In this document: positions 1 through 5,133 of the stretch, in pieces
Layout of the letters: each line of letters opens with the position of its first letter
How positions within the stretch are numbered: position 1 is the first letter of the stretch
Assembly (NCBI GenBank): GCA_037144255.1
Contig: JBAWXE010000079.1
Span: 1 to 13,141, forward strand
Direction: 5' to 3'
Length of the DNA stretch: 13,141 nucleotides
DNA from: JBAWXE01 sp037144255
GTDB lineage: Bacteria; Bacteroidota; Bacteroidia; Chitinophagales; Chitinophagaceae
Position numbers and translations under genes: made by a program
Notes under the pieces: generated by a model
Told to the model about the DNA's origin: nothing
What the model saw: the letters and a program-made list of their open reading frames with translations, nothing else
Database searches by the model: none

Positions 1-278
1 GTATAGACGTGTAATTTCCATTAAATATTTGGTCTTATTTTATATATAATTTTAATTCAAGTGAATGCTTTGCTGCATTATAGATTTAAGGAATGACTTT
101 CCACACTTCTTGCCTATAATATCTAACCGGGAACTGATAACATGGAAACAAATATTTGTTAGCCTCTCCCTCCATTTGGTATATTTGCGTTGTCTGCCGA
201 AACTTTAGCGCAGGAGGATATATAGTTCTCAGATCTTATTAATTCCTTTCATACGTCTGTAGTTTCACTGGAAATAAA

Positions 279-329
279 TCGGTAAAAGAATCGGTAATAT
301 TTCGGAAAAATATCGGTAGTAATTCGGTA
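279..329. repeat. Short tandem array of TCGGTA, 11-12 base period
   Basis: The hexamer TCGGTA begins at 279, 291, 313 and 324, and a one-mismatch copy (TCGGAA) at 302. The spacings are 12, 11, 11 and 11 bases, close to one DNA helical turn, so all copies would face the same side of the helix. The linkers are A/T only apart from two G residues. The layout fits a multi-site protein-binding array or a decayed tandem repeat. No known site was recognised. Confidence 0.75.
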
Positions 330-367
330 TTTTTTTTTAGATGCTATTACCTCACATGTAAAATTAC

Positions 368-450
368 CAAATGTTACACTGTAACCCAAATGTAACATTT
401 GAAATCACACAACTATTTGATTATCAACAACTCATACTTACCGTGTAACC
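368..450 (+). repeat. Direct repeat, copy 1 (TGTAAC-rich)
   Basis: This copy aligns without gaps to 556-638 at an offset of 188 bases, with 68 of 83 positions identical by eye. Similarity continues more weakly to about 480 with a two-base shift. It contains GTTACA at 373 and TGTAAC at 380, 391 and 444, with a further TGTAAC at 471. Its first 34 bases form an inverted repeat: CAAATGTTAC (368-377) against GTAACATTTG (392-401), with an inner GTTACA-C-TGTAAC dyad (373-385). Copy 1 keeps the symmetry better than copy 2. Confidence 0.75.
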
Positions 451-555
451 CTAAAAAATTTCAGAACAATTGTAACCTTTGCCCAAACAAGGCCGTCATT
501 TCGACTATCGGGAAAAACTCCAGAGCATTTGCGATCAGTTCTCAGAATACTAATT

Positions 556-638
556 CAAATGTTACACAGGAACCCAAATGTAACTTTTGAAATCGCACAA
601 CTCTTTTAAAATCAATAACTTATCATTTTAGTGTAACC
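556..638 (+). repeat. Direct repeat, copy 2 (TGTAAC-rich)
   Basis: This is the partner of 368-450. GTTACA lies at 561 and TGTAAC at 579 and 632, with another TGTAAC at 657 in the extension to about 669. The outer inverted repeat has one mismatch (CAAATGTTAC, 556-565, against GTAACTTTTG, 580-589). The inner dyad is degraded to GTTACACAGGAAC. The divergence is concentrated between the TGTAAC elements, which suggests the hexamers are the constrained part. Confidence 0.7.
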
Positions 639-746
639 AAAAAAAATCACAAAGAATGTAACATTTGAATTTGTTTATTTAGGTAATGCGCCAATTCCAC
701 ATACTTACCTAACCAAAATCAGCTTAACTACATCATGTCTTTATTA

Positions 747-754
747 TAACTTTG
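747..754 (+). promoter_or_regulatory. Candidate -7 promoter element (TAACTTTG)
   Basis: TAACTTTG is an exact match to the Bacteroidota consensus TAnnTTTG, 21 bases before the ATG at 776. No convincing TTTG/TTG -33 element stands at the expected distance. The element overlaps an in-frame TTG at 752, which argues that translation starts at 776 and not at the TTG. Confidence 0.5.
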
Positions 755-775
755 CGCAGCAATTCCTCCATTTTT

Positions 776-1591
776 ATGCAAAGAATCTTACTATTTGTTT
801 TTATTGTTTGTATTCCTAATTGTATTCAGGCACAGTCTTCCTCTCAGCCAGAAACTAAAAAAGAAAAAAAGAAACACTCCTTTTACGCTTCTTGGGGTTA
901 TAATGCCGAAACATATACCCAGAGCAATATATATGTAAAGCAAAGCAGTTTGAACAATGATTATACTTTGGTAAACATCAATGCCCGCGATCATCAGGGC
1001 TGGAACGATGGAGTAACTAATAAAGCAGTAAGTATACCACAATACAACTATCGCTTAGGCTATATATTTGACGAGGAAAAGGGGTATGGTATAGAATTAA
1101 ATTTTGATCATACTAAATACCTTATTGATGAGCCTCAAAAAGTGCATATAAAAGGTACATTGGGTGGTAGGAATGTGGATTCTTCTTTCACCTTTGTTTC
1201 CAGCAATGGCTTTTATTATTACTTGAATAATGGTGCCAATTTCTTCCTGATAAATTTTGTAAAACGCTGGCATCTCATAGCTGACAAAAGCCAAAACATT
1301 AAGATAGATGCATTAGGCAAAGCAGGTATTGGCCCATTGGTACCACATGTTCAGAATAGTTTATTCGGGCAGGCCAATGCTCAGTTATTTCAGCTGGGAG
1401 GTTGGAATACAGGTGTAGAAGGCACCATCAAGGCCACATTCTATAAGTATGCATATATAGAGTTCTGTGCTAAACTGGATTATGCGCGTTACTCAGGTTT
1501 GCATGTATACGAAGGCACTGCACACCAGGCATTCGGTACTTTCGAAATGATCATGAATCTGGGAGTGAATATCCCCGGCAGGAAGAAATAG
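776..1591 (+). CDS. Predicted outer-membrane beta-barrel protein
   Basis: This 271-residue protein of unknown function begins with a clear signal peptide: MQRI, then a hydrophobic run LLFVFIVCI, then an IQAQ cleavage region near residue 20. A short Lys-rich linker (ETKKEKKKH) follows. The rest alternates polar and aromatic residues in segments typical of outer-membrane beta-strands, for example FYASWGYNAET near the start and FGTFEMIMNLGVNIP at the C-terminus. It resembles uncharacterised outer-membrane beta-barrel proteins of Chitinophagaceae from memory. The ATG at 776 is preferred over an in-frame TTG at 752, because that TTG lies inside the promoter candidate and would add residues before the signal peptide. 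The stop is one base from the smpB stop on the other strand, with no terminator hairpin between. Enzyme activity or ligand cannot be read from the sequence. Confidence 0.75.
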   Translation: MQRILLFVFIVCIPNCIQAQSSSQPETKKEKKKHSFYASWGYNAETYTQSNIYVKQSSLNNDYTLVNINARDHQGWNDGVTNKAVSIPQYNYRLGYIFDEEKGYGIELNFDHTKYLIDEPQKVHIKGTLGGRNVDSSFTFVSSNGFYYYLNNGANFFLINFVKRWHLIADKSQNIKIDALGKAGIGPLVPHVQNSLFGQANAQLFQLGGWNTGVEGTIKATFYKYAYIEFCAKLDYARYSGLHVYEGTAHQAFGTFEMIMNLGVNIPGRKK

Positions 1592-1592
1592 A

Positions 1593-2039
1593 CTACTTAA
1601 TAAAGCGTCTCATTTCTCTGTCAGCATCGCGGTTCTTCATAGTTTCGCGCTTATCATGTAGTTTCTTACCGCGTCCTAGTCCTATCTCTACTTTAGCTAT
1701 GCCTTTCTCGTTCACAAAAACAGCAATTGGTACTATGGTTAGGCCTTTCTCTTTAACCTTATTGGCCCACTTTACCAGTTCTTTTTTGTTCAGTAGTAGC
1801 TTACGTTCCCGCACCGGATCGTGCCCTGCGTAGCCCGCATTCACATATTCAGATATATGCAGGCTACGTATCCACAGTTCTCCCTTATGAAAGAAACAGT
1901 GGCTATCGTTGAAACTGACTTTACTATTACGAACTGATTTTATCTCAGACCCTGTAAGCATGATACCGGCTGTCAAGCGATCTTCAATAGCATATTCAAA
2001 GGTTACAGGCCGATTCTTTATGTATACTTCTGGTGTCAA
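1593..2039 (-). CDS. smpB: SsrA-binding protein SmpB
   Basis: SmpB binds tmRNA and delivers it to stalled ribosomes for trans-translation. This protein has 148 residues, the normal size. The N-terminal core shows IKNRPVTFEY, AGIMLTGSEIKSVR and LWIRSLHISEY, the oligonucleotide-binding-fold signatures of the family. The C-terminus carries GRGKKLHDKRETMKNRD and ends REMRRFIK, the basic tail that enters the decoding centre. The start appears to be a TTG (2037-2039): no ATG lies just upstream in frame, and the first internal ATG codes for the Met in AGIMLTG, well inside the conserved core. accD ends two bases upstream, so the two are probably co-transcribed and translationally coupled. The ssrA tmRNA gene is not in this window. 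Confidence 0.95.
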   Translation of the reverse strand: MTPEVYIKNRPVTFEYAIEDRLTAGIMLTGSEIKSVRNSKVSFNDSHCFFHKGELWIRSLHISEYVNAGYAGHDPVRERKLLLNKKELVKWANKVKEKGLTIVPIAVFVNEKGIAKVEIGLGRGKKLHDKRETMKNRDADREMRRFIK

Positions 2040-2041
2040 TA

Positions 2042-2911
2042 TTATTCTGCGGGTTGATTCTTTTTCATGTACCAGTCTATCACTTGAGACAGCTTGTACT
2101 TCAGGTTTTTACGATCAATGATAAAATCTAAGAACCCATGATCCAAAAGGAACTCACTACGTTGAAAACCTGCAGGCAGGTCTCTCTTGATGGTTTCCTT
2201 AATAACTCGTGGTCCGGCAAAACCTATTAAAGCCTTAGGTTCTGCAATATTGATATCGCCTAGCATGGCATAAGATGCAGTAACACCACCTGTTGTAGGG
2301 TCTGTCATGAAAGAGATATACGGCAATCCTGCTTTATCCAGTCTGGTAAGTTTGGCAGATGTTTTGGCCATTTGCATCAGAGAGAAAGCACTTTCCATCA
2401 TACGCGCACCACCCGATTTAGAAATGATCATCAGAGGCATATGATGTTCTATACAATAATCAATTGAGCGGCTGATCTTTTCACCTACTACCGAACCCAT
2501 AGAACCACCAATGAAATTGAAGTTCATACATGCTACAACTAAGTCCTTACCATCAAGCTTGCCTACACCTACGGTCATGGCATCTTTTAGACCCGTATTT
2601 AGTTGTGCTTCTTTTAGTCGGCTATCATATGGCTTCAGGTCAACAAAGCCTAAGAAATCTTTAGGTGCTATGCTTTCAAACAAAAGCTCACATTCCTGTC
2701 CATCAAATAGGATACTGAAGTATTCAGTAGAATTGATACGGTTGTGGTAATTGCATTTATGGCAAACGTAAAAATGGTCTTCTAGTTCTTTAACAGTACT
2801 CGTGGTCTTACACTCAGGGCATTTGTGCCACAGTCCATCAGGAGCTTCTTTCTTTTCCTGTGTAGTGGTTACTATCCCTTTCTTTATACGTCGAAACCAG
2901 GTGGATGACAT
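2042..2911 (-). CDS. accD: Acetyl-CoA carboxylase carboxyltransferase subunit beta
   Basis: AccD pairs with AccA to move the carboxyl group from carboxybiotin to acetyl-CoA, giving malonyl-CoA for fatty-acid synthesis in the cytoplasm. The protein has 289 residues. A four-cysteine zinc ribbon lies near the N-terminus (C31, C34, C50, C53, in a CX2C-X15-CX2C layout). The crotonase-like carboxyltransferase domain follows, with FNFIGGSMGSVVGEKI, SKSGGARMMES, MTDPTTGGVTASYAMLGD and IGFAGPRVIKET, all hallmarks of AccD. The ATG at 2911 gives the usual MSSTWFRRIKKGI beginning. It leads a two-gene unit with smpB. The accB and accC genes lie about 9 kb away on the other strand, and accA is not in the window. 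Confidence 0.96.
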   Translation of the reverse strand: MSSTWFRRIKKGIVTTTQEKKEAPDGLWHKCPECKTTSTVKELEDHFYVCHKCNYHNRINSTEYFSILFDGQECELLFESIAPKDFLGFVDLKPYDSRLKEAQLNTGLKDAMTVGVGKLDGKDLVVACMNFNFIGGSMGSVVGEKISRSIDYCIEHHMPLMIISKSGGARMMESAFSLMQMAKTSAKLTRLDKAGLPYISFMTDPTTGGVTASYAMLGDINIAEPKALIGFAGPRVIKETIKRDLPAGFQRSEFLLDHGFLDFIIDRKNLKYKLSQVIDWYMKKNQPAE

Positions 2912-2965
2912 AAGTCGTCAAAAATTAGTTTAAAAAATATTATTATGAATAAGTTAAAAAACAAA

Positions 2966-2973
2966 CAAAGATA
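2966..2973 (-). promoter_or_regulatory. Candidate -7 promoter element for accD-smpB (TATCTTTG)
   Basis: On the minus strand this reads TATCTTTG, an exact TAnnTTTG match 54 bases before the accD ATG. No clear -33 TTG is present. The element overlaps the proximal arm of the 7-bp dyad at 2972-2993, so a hairpin or a bound protein there could influence initiation. Confidence 0.45.
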
Positions 2974-2993
2974 CGATAGTAACTGATATCGTA
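2972..2993 (-). terminator. Weak hairpin downstream of pyrB, possible terminator
   Basis: TACGATA (2972-2978) and TATCGTA (2987-2993) form a perfect 7-bp inverted repeat with an 8-base loop, 27 bases past the pyrB stop. On the minus strand the hairpin is followed by TCTTTGTTTGTTTTTT, a T-rich tail. The stem is AT-rich and therefore weak. It may be a terminator for pyrR-pyrB, an operator dyad for accD, or both. Confidence 0.4.
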
Positions 2994-3020
2994 CTTGGAG
3001 ATCAATAAGGATATAAATTT

Positions 3021-3956
3021 TTATACTTCTTCCAGTTCGCGCTTGCCTGAGAGCAGATATACCACCGCCATACGAATGGCTACGCCATTCTCCACCTGAT
3101 CTAATATGATAGATTGTTTACTATCTGCTATATCAGAGTTGATTTCAACGCCACGGTTAATGGGCCCCGGGTGCATAATGAGTATCTCCTTTTCTATGCC
3201 ATCCAGCATTTTGCGGTTCACACCATAGTACATGGCATATTCTCGCAAGGTGGAGAATAATGGTTTATGCTGACGTTCCAATTGTATACGCAGCACATTG
3301 GCCACATCGCACCATTCCAGTGCTTTCTGTACATTGTATTCTACCCTTACTCCCAGATCCTGAATGTGTTTAGGTATCAGTGTAGGTGGGCCGGATACAG
3401 TTACTTCTGCACCTAGTTTTTGCAAGCAGTAGATGTTACTCAGTGCCACTCTGGAGTGCATGATGTCTCCTAGAATTGCTATATGCTTACCTTTCAGATC
3501 ACCTAATCGTTCTCTGATAGAATAGGCATCCAGTAAAGCTTGTGTAGGGTGTTCATTAGTACCATCACCTGCATTGATGATGCTGGCATCAATATGTTGA
3601 GCTAGAAACCATGGTGCGCCGCTCGCAGAATGCCGCATCACCACCATATCTACTTTCATGGCCAGTATATTATTGACTGTATCTATAAGGGTTTCTCCTT
3701 TTGAAACAGAAGAACCGGAAGCTGAAAAGTTGACCACATCGGCACTCAGGCGTTTTTCTGCCAATTCAAATGAGATGCGTGTACGTGTAGAGTTCTCGAA
3801 AAAGATGTTGGCAATAGTAGTATCTCTCAGTGCGGGTACTTTCTTGATAGACCGTTGTAATACCTGTTTAAAGTTATCGGCCGTTTGGAAAATTCGTTCG
3901 ATATCTTTTGTCTGGAGTTCTTTGATGCCTAACAGATGTTTTACTGACAGCGACAT
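3021..3956 (-). CDS. pyrB: Aspartate carbamoyltransferase, catalytic subunit
   Basis: PyrB makes N-carbamoyl-aspartate from carbamoyl phosphate and aspartate, the committed step of pyrimidine synthesis. The protein has 311 residues, the usual length. The carbamoyl-phosphate loop FENSTRTR is at about residues 53-60 (STRTR 56-60). The mobile-loop lysine appears as SVSKGET (K86). RH at 109-110 and GDGTNEHPTQ (131-140) line the active site. GDIMHSRVALSN and MHPGPINRGVEI belong to the aspartate-binding domain. It starts at ATG 3956, 21 bases after the pyrR stop, so the two form an operon. No pyrI regulatory subunit gene is adjacent, so the enzyme may be a simple trimer, though PyrI could be encoded elsewhere. 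Confidence 0.96.
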   Translation of the reverse strand: MSLSVKHLLGIKELQTKDIERIFQTADNFKQVLQRSIKKVPALRDTTIANIFFENSTRTRISFELAEKRLSADVVNFSASGSSVSKGETLIDTVNNILAMKVDMVVMRHSASGAPWFLAQHIDASIINAGDGTNEHPTQALLDAYSIRERLGDLKGKHIAILGDIMHSRVALSNIYCLQKLGAEVTVSGPPTLIPKHIQDLGVRVEYNVQKALEWCDVANVLRIQLERQHKPLFSTLREYAMYYGVNRKMLDGIEKEILIMHPGPINRGVEINSDIADSKQSIILDQVENGVAIRMAVVYLLSGKRELEEV

Positions 3957-3977
3957 GTACAGCTAGTTTGTTTTTTG

Positions 3978-4508
3978 TTAATCAATGAGCACTACTTCGT
4001 CCTTATTATCTTTTTCCTTCCAATATACTTTTACCTTCTGTGTAATGATGGTATCTACCGTTCTTCCTACATAGTCGGGTTGTATAGGCAGTTCTCTGCT
4101 GAAACGGCGGTCTATCAGCACCAACAGTTCTACATTCTTTGGCCTGCCAAAGTCAATGAGCGCATCCATAGCAGCACGAATGGTACGCCCTGTATGCAGT
4201 ACATCGTCTACCAAGATCACATTTTTATTTTCTATACTAAAAGGTATATCTGTATGAGAGGGTATTTGCAGGTCGTTGCCTTGGTGTACATCATCTCTAT
4301 AAAAAGTAATATCCAACAAGCCGTATTTTATTTGCTGCTGACCTGTAAATTGTTTTACCAATGCAGATATACGGTCCGATAGCCATTTGCCACGAGGTTG
4401 TATACCAATGATTACAGTATCCTGAAAATTGAGGTGATTTTCAATGAGTTGATGTGCCAGCCGCTGCAGGGTAATATTTAGTTGGTTATGATCTAGCAGG
4501 GTCTTCAA
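3978..4508 (-). CDS. pyrR: PyrR, pyrimidine operon regulator / uracil phosphoribosyltransferase-like
   Basis: PyrR proteins are type I phosphoribosyltransferase-fold proteins. In Bacillus, PyrR senses UMP and attenuates pyr mRNA, and many members also have uracil phosphoribosyltransferase activity. The 176-residue product has the PRPP-binding motif NVILVDDVLHTGRT (96-109), GIQPRGKWLSDRI (35-47) and the family segment LIDRRFSRELPIQPDYVG. The start appears to be a TTG (4506-4508). No in-frame ATG precedes it, and starting there gives KTLLDHNQLN, which lines up with the usual RIIL-type N-terminus. pyrB follows 21 bases downstream. The short space between the putative promoter and the start leaves no room for a Bacillus-type anti-terminator/terminator leader, so attenuation as in Bacillus is not supported here. 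Confidence 0.93.
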   Translation of the reverse strand: MKTLLDHNQLNITLQRLAHQLIENHLNFQDTVIIGIQPRGKWLSDRISALVKQFTGQQQIKYGLLDITFYRDDVHQGNDLQIPSHTDIPFSIENKNVILVDDVLHTGRTIRAAMDALIDFGRPKNVELLVLIDRRFSRELPIQPDYVGRTVDTIITQKVKVYWKEKDNKDEVVLID

Positions 4509-4525
4509 TCGCGTGAGATTTGGTT

Positions 4526-4533
4526 CAAAAATA
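4526..4533 (-). promoter_or_regulatory. Candidate -7 promoter element for pyrR-pyrB (TATTTTTG)
   Basis: On the minus strand TATTTTTG matches TAnnTTTG and ends 17 bases before the TTG start of pyrR. If real, it implies a leader of only about ten bases. No -33 element is clear, and the region is AT-rich enough for a chance match. Confidence 0.35.
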
Positions 4534-4608
4534 AACAGCCTGTTCCTATTTTTCGAATATGGAGCAGAAAAATGTTTTCTGCTACCGTTTTCGATTGGTT
4601 AAATGCGC

Positions 4609-4616
4609 TACTTTCG
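4609..4616 (+). promoter_or_regulatory. Candidate -7 promoter element (TACTTTCG)
   Basis: TACTTTCG differs from TAnnTTTG at one position and lies 38 bases before the ATG at 4655. It falls inside the longer reading frame that would start at 4559, which supports the later start for the NTF2-like gene. Confidence 0.4.
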
Positions 4617-4654
4617 CCCAAATACAGTCAAAAATAAGCATATCAAGCAAAATA

Positions 4655-5080
4655 ATGTCTAATATCAACGATTTTTTTGAAGCATATGCCAAAGCAGTAG
4701 AGAATTATGATACCAAACTGATGGTTCGTTACTATGCACTGCCTTGCACACTACTATCTGACGAATCTACGACAATATTCACAGAGGCCAGCAAATTAGA
4801 AGGTTTGTTCAATCAAGGTACAGGTTTTTATAAGCAATTCGGTATAGCTATGGTAATTCCTGATCTGCGCACAAAACAGTCTCTAACAGATATGATCAGT
4901 ACCGCAAAGGTGAACTGGAAATATCTGGATGCACTGAACCAACCAATATATGATTGTGAATACCATTATATACTCAAACAAGACAAACAAACCGGCTGGA
5001 AGATACTGACATCTATATCTGTAAATGAGAAGGAAAATATGGATAAATGGCTGAGTACCAGAAAGAAAAAAATAATATAA
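4655..5080 (+). CDS. NTF2/SnoaL-like small protein of unknown function
   Basis: This is a 141-residue cytoplasmic protein with no signal peptide. The opening NDFFEAYAKAVENYDTKLMVRYYALPCTLL is the typical first helix and cone entry of SnoaL/NTF2-like proteins. Alternating strands follow, with the terminal sheet around YDCEYHYILKQ and GWKILTSIS. No catalytic residues can be assigned, and such folds serve as enzymes, binding proteins or stress proteins. The start is placed at ATG 4655. The frame is open back to an ATG at 4559, but that 32-residue extension (EQKNVFCYRFRLVK...) is unlike the fold and contains the promoter candidate. The gene is divergent from pyrR and its stop codon lies inside the left arm of the hairpin at 5077-5115. 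Confidence 0.7.
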   Translation: MSNINDFFEAYAKAVENYDTKLMVRYYALPCTLLSDESTTIFTEASKLEGLFNQGTGFYKQFGIAMVIPDLRTKQSLTDMISTAKVNWKYLDALNQPIYDCEYHYILKQDKQTGWKILTSISVNEKENMDKWLSTRKKKII

Positions 5081-5115
5081 TTACAAAGCCGACCATGAGT
5101 CGGCTTTGTAATTAT
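5077..5115. terminator. Bidirectional Rho-independent-type terminator
   Basis: A perfect 17-bp inverted repeat (5077-5093 and 5099-5115) surrounds a 5-base CATGA loop. The GC-rich core is AAGCCGAC/GTCGGCTT and the outer ends are A/T. It lies between two convergent genes and would work on both strands. The left arm includes the TAA stop (5078-5080) of the NTF2-like gene. Confidence 0.9.
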
Positions 5116-5133
5116 AAGTGGTGTTATTGAAGA

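Larger units (their letters stand above)
1..775. other. Long non-coding, repeat-rich spacer
   Basis: No reading frame here looks like a protein gene, and no gene enters from the left edge because all six frames meet stops quickly. The first 240 bases show nothing I can name beyond one TAnnTTTG-like octamer (TATATTTG, 180-187) that has no gene behind it. From 279 the spacer becomes structured: a short-period TCGGTA array (279-329), two diverged copies of a direct repeat (368-450 and 556-638) dense in TGTAAC, and between them a segment (about 493-545) resembling dispersed intergenic repeats. It ends with a promoter candidate for the outer-membrane gene at 776. Confidence 0.7.

Noticed and set aside
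180..187. TATATTTG promoter-like octamer in the far-left spacer
   Set aside because: It is an exact TAnnTTTG match, but no gene or structured RNA follows, and such octamers occur by chance in AT-rich DNA. It is mentioned only in the spacer entry.
399..590. 63-residue open frame with several cysteines in the left spacer
   Set aside because: It runs through both direct repeat copies and the intergenic-repeat-like segment, has no promoter or ribosome site, and its composition is that of translated AT-rich spacer.
752..775. TTG start adding eight residues to the outer-membrane protein
   Set aside because: The TTG is part of the TAACTTTG promoter candidate, and the signal peptide begins properly at ATG 776.
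3975..4382. 135-residue plus-strand open frame antisense to pyrR
   Set aside because: It is the mirror of a well-conserved gene, with no family resemblance and no promoter.
4559..4654. Upstream ATG extending the NTF2-like protein by 32 residues
   Set aside because: The extension does not look like the fold, contains the promoter candidate and faces the pyrR promoter region. ATG 4655 fits the conserved first helix.
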